Shown: positions 7,354 to 16,190 of the stretch, piece after piece
Position numbering within the stretch: the stretch's first letter is position 1
Layout of the letters: every line of letters begins with the position of its first letter
Notes under the pieces: model-generated
Databases searched by the model: none
Seen by the model: only the letters and a program-made list of their open reading frames with translations
Told to the model about the DNA's origin: nothing
Translations under genes and position numbers: made by a program
Assembly: GCA_051414845.1 (NCBI GenBank)
Contig: CP183313.1
Location: 434,001-498,000 of the forward strand
Source of the DNA: Simonsiella sp051414845
GTDB taxonomy: Bacteria; Pseudomonadota; Gammaproteobacteria; Burkholderiales; Neisseriaceae
Direction: 5' to 3'
Length of the DNA stretch: 64,000 nt

Positions 7354-8271
7354 AACCCAACTTCGCGCTTGCTGCATATCCTTGGCAATTGCCGCTTGCA
7401 ATTGCGCCAAATCGGGATATTTTTGTTCATCGCGCAATTTGTGTAAGAAACTCACTTCCATGCGTTCGCCATACAGGCAGCCTGAAAAATCAAAGAGATG
7501 CACTTCTAATTTCGCGTCTTTTTTGCTGGAAACCGTCGGATTGCGCCCGAAACTTGCCACGCCGCGTTTGCGTCCGAAACTGCCTGTGGCTTCTACCACA
7601 AATACGCCCGATAAGGCGTAGCGATGTGGTGGCAGATGAATATTGGCGGTAGGGCAACCAATGGTGCGCCCGAGTTTTGCGCCGTGTTTGACGCGTCCTG
7701 ATAAGGTGTAGGCGTGTCCCAAAATATGCGTGGCTTGGTCTAATCGCCCTGCGGCAAGCGCTTCGCGCACGGCGGTGCTGCTGGCTCTGCTGCCTGAAAC
7801 AAGTATGCTGGGCGTGTTTTCGGTTACAAATTCAGGCTGCTTTGCCAAAAGGTCAAAATCGCCTGCGCGGTTTTGTCCGAAACGGAAATCGTCGCCGACG
7901 AGTAAAAATTGTGTTCCGAGTTTATCCAATAAAATATGTTGAATAAAATCATTCGGTTGTATGGAAGCAAATTCGGGATTGAATCGCTGCACCCAAACCG
8001 TGTCCACGCATTGCGTTTGCGCCAATAATTTGAGTTTGTCGCGCAAGGGGCTTAAACGATAAGGCAAGTCTTTGCCGAATTTTTTGGCGAAAAACTCGGT
8101 CGGTTGTGGCTCAAAAACGATGGCAACAGTATGCAATGCACGCGCCTGCGCTTCATCGCGTAGACGTTGGAGAATGTGGCGATGACCAAGATGTACGCCG
8201 TCAAAATTGCCAATGGTAACCGCGCTGTTTTTGAGCAACACGGAGGCGTTTTGCCCGAGCCAGATATTCAT
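7351..8271 (-). CDS. ribF: Bifunctional riboflavin kinase / FAD synthetase
   Basis: RibF converts riboflavin to FMN and FMN to FAD. The N-terminal nucleotidyltransferase domain shows GNFDGVHLGHRHIL (residues 21-34) and VSGSRASSTAVREALAAGR. The C-terminal riboflavin kinase domain shows RVKHGAKLGRTIGCPTANIH and GVASFGRNPTV. The length of 306 residues is normal. The stop codon TAG at 7351-7353 is the terminal base triplet of the miniature element downstream, so insertion of the element has probably set the present C-terminus. I see no FMN riboswitch upstream, in keeping with housekeeping expression. Confidence 0.96.
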   Translation of the reverse strand: MNIWLGQNASVLLKNSAVTIGNFDGVHLGHRHILQRLRDEAQARALHTVAIVFEPQPTEFFAKKFGKDLPYRLSPLRDKLKLLAQTQCVDTVWVQRFNPEFASIQPNDFIQHILLDKLGTQFLLVGDDFRFGQNRAGDFDLLAKQPEFVTENTPSILVSGSRASSTAVREALAAGRLDQATHILGHAYTLSGRVKHGAKLGRTIGCPTANIHLPPHRYALSGVFVVEATGSFGRKRGVASFGRNPTVSSKKDAKLEVHLFDFSGCLYGERMEVSFLHKLRDEQKYPDLAQLQAAIAKDMQQARSWV

Positions 8272-8372
8272 GTTTTAAAGTGGTTTTTGCTGTGTTTTAA
8301 GGGCGGCATTGTAATGGATTTTCAGGCTGTCTGAAAGTTTTGCGATGTTTCAGGCAGCCTGAAAGGGCAATA

Positions 8373-9158
8373 TCATTCTTCTTCCAAAACCTGCAAGGCA
8401 TAAATCGCGTCTTTGTCTTCTTGTTCTGCCGCCAAAGTCCACCATTTTTTTGCCTGTTTCATATCCAAATCCACGCCATGCCCTTCAGCATAGAGTAAGC
8501 CCAAATTGAATTGCGCGGTCGGCTCGCCTTGCTCGGCGGCTGCCTGAAAATGTTTGGCGGCGCGGGCGAAATCTTGTTCGACGCCGTGACCTTCTACATA
8601 ATGAAAACCTAAATTGGTGTGCGCGTCGGCGTTGCCCAATTCGGCAGCTTGTTGATAAAAATCAAGGGCTTTTGCCACATCGGGCGCGCAACCCAAGCCG
8701 TCGTCATAGACCACACCCAAGTTATACAATGCGCTGTCATCGTCTTGCGCGGCGGCTTGTTGCCAGAAATCCACGGCTTTGGCGTAATCCTGCGCCACGC
8801 CTAAACCTTCAGCATACAAACGTGCTAAATTGTTTTGTGCGTCAGCGTCGTCTTGTGCAGCAGCTTTTTCATACCAAATCAAGGCGTTGGCAAAATCTTC
8901 GTTGTCGTCATAGAGTTCGCCCAAAGTAAACATGGCGTCCACGTCGCCCGTTTGTGCGGCTTTTTCATACCACGCAGCTGCCTGAACGTCATCGGCGGGC
9001 ACGCCCAAGCCGTTTTGATAGATAAAACCGAGCTGGTATTGCAAATCGGCGTCTTCATCGGCATAGCGTTTCAATACGGGCAGCGCGGCTTTGTAGTCGC
9101 CTTTTTCTATGTTGGCAAAGGCGGTGGAGAGTTGGAGTTCTTTGAGTGAGTAAGTCAT
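8373..9158 (-). CDS. Sel1-like repeat (tetratricopeptide-type) protein
   Basis: The 261-residue protein is built almost wholly of Sel1-type repeats of about 36 residues, seen as recurring A-x-Y-x-L-G-x-x-Y-x-x-G-x-G-V units (for example LARLYAEGLGVAQDYAKA and LGLLYAEGHGVDLDMKQA). Roughly six repeats are visible. There is no signal peptide, so it is probably cytosolic, unlike many secreted Sel1 proteins. Such solenoids mediate protein-protein contacts; no partner is suggested by the neighbours. The composition is very acidic. The fold is sure, the function is not known. Confidence 0.85.
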   Translation of the reverse strand: MTYSLKELQLSTAFANIEKGDYKAALPVLKRYADEDADLQYQLGFIYQNGLGVPADDVQAAAWYEKAAQTGDVDAMFTLGELYDDNEDFANALIWYEKAAAQDDADAQNNLARLYAEGLGVAQDYAKAVDFWQQAAAQDDDSALYNLGVVYDDGLGCAPDVAKALDFYQQAAELGNADAHTNLGFHYVEGHGVEQDFARAAKHFQAAAEQGEPTAQFNLGLLYAEGHGVDLDMKQAKKWWTLAAEQEDKDAIYALQVLEEE

Positions 9159-9288
9159 TTTGGTTTTTTGCTTTTTTGTTAAAAAAAGTTTCAGGCTGCC
9201 TGAAAGACTTGTGAATGTTCAGGCTGCCTGAAAGATTGATTTGATGTTATTGTTGTTTAAAATGAATAAATGCCATTTTTTGAGTATG

Positions 9289-10443
9289 TTAAAGCGTTTT
9301 ATCCAACGCCTGCGCAATATCTTGGTAAATATCGTCCACATCTTCAATGCCCACCGAAAAACGCATCAAACCAATGCAAATGCCTTGTTTTTCCTTGATT
9401 TGGGCTGGCACGCCGCTGTGTGATTGCGTGTAGCAATGATTCACCAAACTTTCCACGCCGCCCAAGCTGGAAGCGAGTTTAATCATCTTCATGTTTTTAA
9501 TCACATTATTCACCGCTTCATGCGTGTTGTTTTTCAGACAAACGGTGACCACACCGCCAAAGCCGCGCATTTGTTGTTTTGCCAATTCGTGATGTTCGTG
9601 TGAGGGCAAACCTGGGTAATACACACGGTTAATGGCGGGGTGTTTTTCCAGTCGCTCCGCCAATGTTTGCGCGTTCAGCAAATGCTGTTTCATGCGCACA
9701 GACAACGTTTTGATGCCGCGCAACACCAGCCAGCAATCCATCGGCCCTGCCACCGCACCTGCCATCATCAGCATATTGCTCAAAGGTTTTGCCAATTTTT
9801 CATCTTTCACCGCGGCAACGCCAAGCAATACATCCGAGTGTCCACTCAAATATTTGGTTGCCGAATGAAACACAATATCGCAGCCCATTTGCAGCGGATT
9901 TTGCAAATACGGCGTAGCAAACGTGTTATCAATGCCCACCAGCGCGCCATGTGCTTTGGCTTTTTGCGCCAATTTCTCAATGTCCACCAAGCGCAACAGT
10001 GGATTGGACGGCGTTTCCAGCCACAACATTTTGACTTGATGTTCCGCCAAAATTTTGTCCAAGTTTTCAGGCTGCGTTAAATCCGCAAAAATCACGTTCA
10101 CGCCCCAAGGCGCGTACACTTCGGTCAGCAAATCGTAACTGCCGCCATAAATGTCCGCCACCGCCACAATCGTGTCATTCGGGCGCAAAAACGTGCGAAA
10201 AATCACATCAATGCCCGCAATGCCGCTGGCAAACGCAAAGCCATGCGTGCCTTTTTCCAGCGCGGCAACCGTGTCTTCCAGCGTTTTGCGCGTCGGATTG
10301 GACACGCGTGAATAACGAAATGGCACATTTTCCTCAATTTCATGCAAGGCAAACATGCTGTTTTGGTAAATCGGCGGCATCAGCGCACGGTTGTGGTCGT
10401 CGGCATCATAAGCGACGTGAATCAATTCGCTTTCAAACTTCAT
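9289..10443 (-). CDS. Trans-sulfuration PLP enzyme (cystathionine gamma-synthase/beta-lyase type)
   Basis: This 384-residue protein belongs to the Cys/Met metabolism PLP-dependent family. The Schiff-base lysine lies in HSATKYLSGHSD (about residue 197). Other signatures are RYSRVSNPTRKTLE, FASGIAGI, WLETPSNPLLRLVDI and the C-terminal LASSLGGVESLVNHCYTQSH. Members such as MetB, MetC and MccB differ subtly, and I cannot tell from sequence alone whether it makes or cleaves cystathionine. The ribosome-binding site AAAGGAAA precedes the ATG. It stands alone, divergent from folE2. Confidence 0.88.
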   Translation of the reverse strand: MKFESELIHVAYDADDHNRALMPPIYQNSMFALHEIEENVPFRYSRVSNPTRKTLEDTVAALEKGTHGFAFASGIAGIDVIFRTFLRPNDTIVAVADIYGGSYDLLTEVYAPWGVNVIFADLTQPENLDKILAEHQVKMLWLETPSNPLLRLVDIEKLAQKAKAHGALVGIDNTFATPYLQNPLQMGCDIVFHSATKYLSGHSDVLLGVAAVKDEKLAKPLSNMLMMAGAVAGPMDCWLVLRGIKTLSVRMKQHLLNAQTLAERLEKHPAINRVYYPGLPSHEHHELAKQQMRGFGGVVTVCLKNNTHEAVNNVIKNMKMIKLASSLGGVESLVNHCYTQSHSGVPAQIKEKQGICIGLMRFSVGIEDVDDIYQDIAQALDKTL

Positions 10444-10672
10444 TTTTATTTCCTTTACATAGTGAGAATTTATGCCAATTGTATGCCAAAATAAGGACAG
10501 AGTGATATACTTTCGCGCTTGTTTTTTGGCACAACGTCTCTATTTTTGAATTTATTTTCAGGCAGCCTGAAAATCTTTTATGACGCATTGTTGATGATAA
10601 AAAACAAATCCCATGCCATAAGATATTAAAACCAAATTATTTTTGGAAGATTTACATCATAAGGAAAATCGC

Positions 10673-11446
10673 ATGAATGTCATTGCAGACGTGCAAAGCA
10701 GCAAAGATTTACGCAACATCCCCATCAACCAAGTCGGTATTAAAGATTTGCGTTTTCCCGTGCGCATTCAAAGTGCCGAGGGCGAACAAACCACCGTCGC
10801 GCGCATTACCATGACCGTTTTTTTGCCTGCCGACCAAAAAGGTACACATATGTCGCGTTTCGTCGCGCTTATGGAAGAACAACAAGACGCATTAAACTAC
10901 CAAACCTTGCGCAAACTCACTGAAAACATGGCAGAAAAGTTGCAATCGCATTCAGGCGAAATTCACATCAGTTTTCCCTTTTTCCGCCAAAAAACCGCGC
11001 CGATTTCAGGCATCAAATCATTATTGGATTACGATGTTACCCTTTCAGGCAGCCTGAAAAACGACGCGTACCAACACACTTTGCGCGTACTCGTGCCTGT
11101 TACCAGCTTATGTCCATGTTCCAAAGAAATCTCACAATACGGTGCGCATAACCAACGCTCGCACGTTACCTTAACGCTGCAATGCAACACTGAAATCGCG
11201 ATTGAAGAAGTGATAGACTGGGTAGAAAACCAAGCTTCATGCCAACTTTACGGTTTGCTCAAACGCCCTGATGAGAAATTTGTTACCGAAAAAGCCTATG
11301 AAAATCCGAAGTTTGTAGAAGATATGGTACGCGACATCGCCGCCATCGCCCGTGCAGATAAGCGCGTAGACGCGTTTACATTGGAAAGCGAAAACTTTGA
11401 ATCAATTCATAATCACTCGGCTTATGCGGTGATTCAATATCCTTAA
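10673..11446 (+). CDS. folE2: GTP cyclohydrolase FolE2 (type IB)
   Basis: FolE2 makes 7,8-dihydroneopterin triphosphate from GTP, the first step of folate synthesis, with a looser metal requirement than FolE. The catalytic cysteine region SLCPCSKEISQYGAHNQRSH is present, and the overall length of 257 residues is typical. The start is the ATG at 10673, preceded by AAGGAAA; an upstream TTG is less likely. A DUS at 11043-11059 lies in frame and encodes S-G-S-L-K on a surface-like loop. Neisseriae are known to rely on FolE2. A bidirectional terminator separates it from gntK. I saw no clear Zur-type operator upstream. Confidence 0.95.
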   Translation: MNVIADVQSSKDLRNIPINQVGIKDLRFPVRIQSAEGEQTTVARITMTVFLPADQKGTHMSRFVALMEEQQDALNYQTLRKLTENMAEKLQSHSGEIHISFPFFRQKTAPISGIKSLLDYDVTLSGSLKNDAYQHTLRVLVPVTSLCPCSKEISQYGAHNQRSHVTLTLQCNTEIAIEEVIDWVENQASCQLYGLLKRPDEKFVTEKAYENPKFVEDMVRDIAAIARADKRVDAFTLESENFESIHNHSAYAVIQYP

Positions 11447-11501
11447 ATCATTATTTTATCATCAAATTAAAGGCTGACTGAAACTTTCAGGCAGCCTGAA
11501 A

Positions 11502-11531
11502 AAAAGACAAGGCATAAACCTTGTCTTTTTG
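11502..11531. terminator. Bidirectional intrinsic terminator between folE2 and gntK
   Basis: A perfect 11-bp stem (AAAAGACAAGG with CCTTGTCTTTT) has a 6-base loop, with T-rich sequence in both directions. It lies between the converging folE2 and gntK genes. Confidence 0.85.
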
Positions 11532-11544
11532 GTATCTAAATGAA

Positions 11545-12057
11545 TCAAGCAAGTGTATCCAACCAAGCGCGAATATCCGCCGCCACTTCTTCTGGCGAAC
11601 CCGCATTGTCAATCACAATGCCTTTTTCATCGGCTTGCAAAGGCTCTAAAATCGCCAATTGCGAATCAACCATATTGGCTTTCATATAATGCCCTTTGCG
11701 CGCTGCCATGCGTTCACGGTTGATTTCTACGGGGGGCGCAAGATGGATGAAGTAAACGTCGCCTGTTGCGCCTCGCAAGATGTCGCGGTATTGCTTTTTC
11801 AGGGCGGAACACGTTACCACGCTGTGCTCCGCGCCTTTATCGGCTTGTTCGCTCATCCAATCGCGCAAGTTTTCCAGCCATGGTTTGCGGTCTTCGTCGT
11901 TGAGCGGAATGCCTGCGCCCATTTTGTCGCGATTTTCTTGCGTGTGAAAATCGTCGCCTTCGGCATAGGCGCATTGTAAATGTTGTTGTACGGCTTGTGC
12001 GGCGGTGGTTTTGCCGCAACCGCAAATGCCCATAATCACAAAATGTTTTGCTATCAT
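11545..12057 (-). CDS. gntK: Gluconokinase
   Basis: Gluconokinase phosphorylates gluconate to 6-phosphogluconate, feeding the pentose phosphate or Entner-Doudoroff route. The Walker A motif is GICGCGKTT (residues 10-18). Further family signatures are EGDDFHTQENRDKMGAGIPL, DRKPWL, VTCSALKKQYRD and RKGHYM. The length of 170 residues matches the GntK family. It follows the gluconate permease gene on the same strand with a short gap holding a DUS pair, so the two probably form a gluconate uptake and activation unit. Confidence 0.95.
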   Translation of the reverse strand: MIAKHFVIMGICGCGKTTAAQAVQQHLQCAYAEGDDFHTQENRDKMGAGIPLNDEDRKPWLENLRDWMSEQADKGAEHSVVTCSALKKQYRDILRGATGDVYFIHLAPPVEINRERMAARKGHYMKANMVDSQLAILEPLQADEKGIVIDNAGSPEEVAADIRAWLDTLA

Positions 12058-12133
12058 GTTTTCCTTTCTATTGTTCTTTGTTCAGGCTGCCTGAAAAAAT
12101 ATCTAATCTTTCAGGCAACCTGAAAAGCAAGCG

Positions 12134-13522
12134 TTAGCCCAATACTGCCACCGCAATCACCGACAACACAAAACCAATCACGGCAATCAAAGTTTGGTTC
12201 ACTGTCCATGTTTTCAGCGTCGTAGAAGCGTCCATATTCAACAAACGACCCACCAGCCAGAAACCCGAATCATTCACATGGCTCGCGGCGACTGAACCCG
12301 CTGCCGTTGCCAATACCACGCCAGCTAATTGCCATTCATTGTAGCCCGCAGCCGCAACCGCTGGTGCCATCAAAGCCGCTGCTGTGGTCAAAGCCACCGT
12401 TGCCGAGCCTTGTGCGATACGCAAAACCAAAGCCACCAAGAAACAGCCAAACAACACAGGCACGCCCAAATCGCCCATTGTGTCCGCCAACGCCTTACCA
12501 ATACCCGACGCGCGCAAGACACCGCCAAACATACCACCTGCGCCCGTAATCAAAATCACCGAGCAAACAGGGCCAAGTGTGCTGTCCAAGGTTTTTTCCA
12601 ACGCACTGCCTGTAATACCGCGTTTACGACCTAAGAAATACATCGCTGCCAACACGGAAATCAGCAAAGCAATCGGCGTTGCGCCAATCATACGCAAGAA
12701 TTGCACCCATTGCGCCTTACCGTCCACCCAGCCTGCAGCCGAAGCCATATGCAAGCCCGTATTCAAGAAAATCAACAACATCGGAATCAACATCAAGCCG
12801 ACTACCAAACCCGCACTAGCTGGTTCGCGTGGTTGGTCGTTATCTTCCTTGCCACCTGCCACCAAATCAGGCACAGGAATTGGGAACATTTTATTGGAAG
12901 TTAAACCCCACCAATAGCCACTCACAAGCCAAGTCAGCACCGCGACAGGAATGCCCAAAATCAAAATATAGCCCAAGTTCGCGCCATAAAATTCCGAAGC
13001 CGCAATAGGACCAGGGTGCGGCGGCAAAAAAACGTGCATCACCGAAAACGCACCAATAGACGGCAGCGCATACGCCAACACATTAGATTTCATGCGGCGC
13101 GCGGTAGCAAACACAATTGGCAACATCACCACCAAACCCGCGTCAAAAAACATCGGAAAACCAAACAATAACGACGCCACGCCTAAAGCCAACGGCGCGC
13201 GCTTTTCGCCAAACAAACGAATCATCGCGTCCGCCAAAGATTGCGCACCACCCGAAGTTTCCACTAAGCGACCTAACATCGCGCCCAAACCCACCAGCAA
13301 TGCCACGCCGCCCAAAGTGCCGCCAAAGTTTTTCACCAGCACATCATTGACCAGCGCGCCAAACGGCAAGCCCGTCGCAATCGCGGTAAACAAACTCACC
13401 ACAATCAGCGTTAATAAAGCGTGTACGCGAAATTTAATAATCAACACCAAAATCAGCGCAATTGCCGTCGCTGCAATCGCCAGTAAAGAGCCTGCGCCTA
13501 AGGTTTGAGTCCAGCCGTCCAT
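12134..13522 (-). CDS. gntP: GntP-family gluconate:H+ symporter
   Basis: This 462-residue, very hydrophobic protein has about 12-14 membrane segments and the GntP-family patterns GLGAMLGRLVETSGGAQ, FDAGLVVMLPI and ASHVNDSGFWLV. The family imports gluconate and related sugar acids with protons. The adjacent gntK points to gluconate as the substrate. It starts at ATG 13522 and shares a long divergent intergenic region with rpsA, in which I found no GntR-like operator that I could support. Confidence 0.93.
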   Translation of the reverse strand: MDGWTQTLGAGSLLAIAATAIALILVLIIKFRVHALLTLIVVSLFTAIATGLPFGALVNDVLVKNFGGTLGGVALLVGLGAMLGRLVETSGGAQSLADAMIRLFGEKRAPLALGVASLLFGFPMFFDAGLVVMLPIVFATARRMKSNVLAYALPSIGAFSVMHVFLPPHPGPIAASEFYGANLGYILILGIPVAVLTWLVSGYWWGLTSNKMFPIPVPDLVAGGKEDNDQPREPASAGLVVGLMLIPMLLIFLNTGLHMASAAGWVDGKAQWVQFLRMIGATPIALLISVLAAMYFLGRKRGITGSALEKTLDSTLGPVCSVILITGAGGMFGGVLRASGIGKALADTMGDLGVPVLFGCFLVALVLRIAQGSATVALTTAAALMAPAVAAAGYNEWQLAGVVLATAAGSVAASHVNDSGFWLVGRLLNMDASTTLKTWTVNQTLIAVIGFVLSVIAVAVLG

Positions 13523-13890
13523 GTTTCAGCCTTTCAAATTGTTAAAAAAATTAAATTAGAGTTAAATTCAAGCGTGGCACATTATAAGCAAAATTTGCCA
13601 TTTTTATCACTGGAATCTGTGTCTAAATTGATGTGGCGCAATCTTATGGTATTTCAGGCAGTCTGAAAATAGTTTGTTTATTTTTGTAAACAATATGTTA
13701 TCAAACTTAATTAAATCAATATCAAATAGCAATAATCATGAAAATGCTTTCAGGCAACTTAAATGTATTCAATCTGATTTTCAGGCTGCTTGAAAGCAAA
13801 CTTTGCTTATGGATTGAACACGCGTGTCAATTTCTCAATATTAAAGTGTAGTCAAAAAGAAAAAACGCTTTGAAAACAGATAAAAAACTA
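13523..13890. other. Intergenic region upstream of gntP and rpsA
   Basis: This AT-rich gap holds several DUS and degraded DUS copies (for example around 13653 and 13781) and no convincing gene. A minus-strand open frame overlapping 13841-14044 has no similarity or ribosome-binding site and is not called. Confidence 0.5.
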
Positions 13891-13918
13891 TTTGCAAAAC
13901 CCAAAAAAAGCGTATAAT
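13891..13918 (+). promoter_or_regulatory. Promoter for rpsA
   Basis: A perfect TATAAT -10 box at 13913-13918 is preceded at a 16-bp spacing by TTTGCA (13891-13896), a fair -35 box. The predicted transcript starts about 13925, right before an inverted DUS pair (13931-13965) that can fold into a 5' stem-loop. Confidence 0.6.
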
Positions 13919-14070
13919 GCGCGGTTTGTTTTTCAGGCTGCCTGAAAGTTTAGGCAGCCTGAAACATAATGGATGAAAATAAAAATGCGACAAGTCGACC
14001 ACGTCCGCCGTGTACATGGAGTACATAAGGATATGGGATTGCAATTTTCATTCACTATCTGTCTGTTTTG

Positions 14071-14129
14071 CTCACGTGCCAAGGGCGTGAGTATTTTTTA
14101 AACTCTACCTCGCACACCTTGGCGGTGCA
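14071..14129 (+). promoter_or_regulatory. Structured rpsA leader with possible pseudoknot at the start codon
   Basis: Hairpin 1 has stem CTCACG/CGTGAG (14071-14076, 14086-14091) with loop TGCCAAGGG, followed by a T-rich run. Loop bases GCCAAGG (14078-14084) are perfectly complementary to CCTTGGC at 14117-14123, seven bases ahead of the ATG at 14130. This second segment is itself within a small CACC/GGTG hairpin that holds the SD-like GGCGGTG. Loop-to-start pairing would hide the initiation site. S1 represses its own synthesis in E. coli through leader structure, so an autoregulatory role is a reasonable inference, not shown. Confidence 0.5.
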
Positions 14130-15821
14130 ATGAAAGCAAACGCAAACATGGAAAATTTTGCTCAGTTATTAGAAGAGTACTCTGCTACCCAAGAAATGAG
14201 CCACGGCGAAGTGATTACTGCCGAAGTGGTTGATATTACCGATAAATTCGTTGTTGTAAACGCAGGCTTGAAGTCAGAGTCTCTGATTGATATCGCAGAA
14301 TTCAAAAACGCGCATGGCGATTTGGAAGTTAAAGTTGGCGATTTCGTTACCGTGACTATTGAATCAGTAGAAAACGGCTTTGGCGAAACCAAATTGTCGC
14401 GCGAAAAAGCGAAACGCGCTGCTGACTGGATTACTTTGGAAGAAGCCATGGAAGATGGCGAAATCTTGTCTGGCGTCATCAATGGCAAAGTTAAAGGCGG
14501 CTTGACTGTGATGATTAACAGCATTCGCGCATTCTTGCCAGGTTCTTTGGTAGACGTTCGTCCGATTAAAGATACTTCTCATTTTGAAGGCAAAGAAGTT
14601 GAATTCAAAGTGATTAAATTAGACCGTAAACGCAATAACGTCGTGGTTTCTCGCCGCGCGGTATTGGAAGCGACTTTGGGCGAAGAGCGCAAAGCGTTGA
14701 TGGAAAACTTGCAAGAAGGCACCATCGTTAAGGGTTTGGTTAAAAATATTACTGATTACGGTGCGTTCGTTGATTTGGGCGGCATCGATGGCTTGTTGCA
14801 CATCACCGATTTGGCATGGCGCCGTGTGAAACACCCAAGCGAAGTGTTGGAAGTGGGGCAAGAAGTAGAAGCCAAAGTATTGCGCTTTGACCAAGACAAA
14901 CAACGCGTATCTTTGGGCTTGAAACAGTTGGGCGAAGACCCATGGGACGGTTTGGCTCGTCGCTACCCACAAGGCACGCGCTTGTTCGGTAAAGTGTCTA
15001 ACTTGACGGATTACGGTGCATTTGTTGAAATCGAACAAGGCATTGAAGGTTTGGTTCACGTTTCTGAAATGGACTGGACAAACAAAAACGTACACCCAAG
15101 CAAAGTCGTTCAATTGGGCGATGAAGTTGAAGTGATGATTTTGGATATTGATGAAGACAAACGCCGCATTTCTTTAGGCATGAAACAATGTCAATCTAAT
15201 CCATGGTCTGATTTTGAAGCCAACTACAACAAAGGCGACAAAATCAAAGGTGCAGTAAAATCCATTACTGATTTTGGCGTATTTATCGGCTTGCCTGGTA
15301 ACATCGACGGTTTGGTTCACTTGTCTGACTTATCTTGGACTGAAGCTGGCGAAGAAGCGGTTCGTAAATACAAAAAAGGCGAAGAAGTGGAAGCCGTTGT
15401 ATTGGCGATTGATGTTGAAAAAGAACGCATTTCTTTGGGCGTAAAACAATTAGAAGGCGACCCATTCAACAACTTCTTGTCTGTAAACGACAAAGGCGCG
15501 TTGGTTAAAGGTACTGTAAAAACTGTTGAAGCTAAAGGTGCTGTTGTATCTTTGGGCGACGAAGTTGAAGCTTACTTGCCAGCATCTGAATTTGACAGCG
15601 AGCGTGTTGAAGATTTGACGACTAAGTTGAAAGAAGGCGACGAAGTGGAAGCAGTCATCACCAATGTTGATCGCAAAAACCGTAGCATCAAATTGTCTAT
15701 CAAAGCCAAAGATGCCAAAGCAAATGATGAAGCGTTGAAAGCCGCACAATCTGCCGCTCCTGCTAACGCTGGCACAACCAGCTTGGGCGACTTGTTAAAA
15801 GCGTCTTTGAACAAAAACTAA
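14130..15821 (+). CDS. rpsA: 30S ribosomal protein S1
   Basis: S1 binds mRNA on the 30S subunit and helps start translation on structured or weakly SD-led messages. Six S1 RNA-binding domains are visible, each with a G-x-V/G-x-x-x-D-x-G-A-F-V or similar signature (VKNITDYGAFVDLGGIDG, VSNLTDYGAFVEIEQGIEG, VKSITDFGVFIGLPGNIDG). Starting at 14130 gives 563 residues; homologues begin M-E-N-F-A-Q-L-L, which corresponds to the in-frame ATG at 14148, so the true start is uncertain. ihfB follows 11 bp downstream. The usual upstream partner cmk is not here but at 59.5 kb. Confidence 0.96.
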   Translation: MKANANMENFAQLLEEYSATQEMSHGEVITAEVVDITDKFVVVNAGLKSESLIDIAEFKNAHGDLEVKVGDFVTVTIESVENGFGETKLSREKAKRAADWITLEEAMEDGEILSGVINGKVKGGLTVMINSIRAFLPGSLVDVRPIKDTSHFEGKEVEFKVIKLDRKRNNVVVSRRAVLEATLGEERKALMENLQEGTIVKGLVKNITDYGAFVDLGGIDGLLHITDLAWRRVKHPSEVLEVGQEVEAKVLRFDQDKQRVSLGLKQLGEDPWDGLARRYPQGTRLFGKVSNLTDYGAFVEIEQGIEGLVHVSEMDWTNKNVHPSKVVQLGDEVEVMILDIDEDKRRISLGMKQCQSNPWSDFEANYNKGDKIKGAVKSITDFGVFIGLPGNIDGLVHLSDLSWTEAGEEAVRKYKKGEEVEAVVLAIDVEKERISLGVKQLEGDPFNNFLSVNDKGALVKGTVKTVEAKGAVVSLGDEVEAYLPASEFDSERVEDLTTKLKEGDEVEAVITNVDRKNRSIKLSIKAKDAKANDEALKAAQSAAPANAGTTSLGDLLKASLNKN

Positions 15822-15832
15822 GGTAAACAATC

Positions 15833-16141
15833 ATGACCAAATCAGAACTGATGGCTCGCTTGGCTGAAGTATTTGCTGAAAAAAACAGCGAATCTGAACT
15901 GCAAGCCAAAGACATTGAATACAGCGTCAAAGTGTTGGTTGATACCATGACACGCTCTTTGGCTAAAGGTCAGCGCATTGAAATCCGCGGATTCGGCAGT
16001 TTCGATTTGAATCACCGTCCGCCGCGTACAGGTCGTAATCCGAAAACTGGCGAAAAAGTAGAAGTACCTGCAAAATATGTACCACACTTCAAACCAGGTA
16101 AAGAATTGCGCGAACGCGTTGATTTAAGCCTTAATAAATAA
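15833..16141 (+). CDS. ihfB: Integration host factor subunit beta
   Basis: IHF is a heterodimeric DNA-bending protein. The 102-residue protein shows the HU/IHF family pattern: IEIRGFGSF, the DNA-intercalating arm NPKTGEKVEVPAKYVPHFKPGK, and a short C-terminal helix. The beta subunit is indicated by the N-terminal TKSELMARLAE pattern and the association with rpsA, the common rpsA-ihfB order. The ribosome-binding site AAGGT lies just before the ATG. A strong terminator follows the gene. Confidence 0.96.
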   Translation: MTKSELMARLAEVFAEKNSESELQAKDIEYSVKVLVDTMTRSLAKGQRIEIRGFGSFDLNHRPPRTGRNPKTGEKVEVPAKYVPHFKPGKELRERVDLSLNK

Positions 16142-16157
16142 GCTGTTACTTATAGTA

Positions 16158-16190
16158 AAACCGCATTGTGATTCACAATGCGGTTTTTTT
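16158..16190 (+). terminator. Intrinsic terminator after ihfB
   Basis: The stem AACCGCATTGTG/CACAATGCGGTT is perfect, has a 3-base loop and is followed by a run of T. It ends the rpsA-ihfB transcript. Confidence 0.92.

Noticed and set aside
8272..8372. FMN riboswitch before ribF
   Set aside because: The upstream gap is short and holds DUS copies; none of the conserved RFN-element segments is visible.
10444..10672. Zur box upstream of folE2
   Set aside because: An AT-rich GATATTA-like stretch near 10620 is present but lacks the dyad of a Zur operator.
11729..11734. Poly-G6 in gntK as a phase-variation tract
   Set aside because: It encodes conserved residues in frame and is too short to suggest frequent slippage.
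13969..14028. Short leader ORF (19 codons) upstream of rpsA
   Set aside because: It has no good ribosome-binding site and no codon pattern suggesting an attenuation peptide; it probably arises by chance.
13841..14044. 67-codon minus-strand frame in the rpsA leader
   Set aside because: It reads antisense through the promoter, DUS pair and leader; the amino acid pattern is that of AT-rich non-coding DNA.
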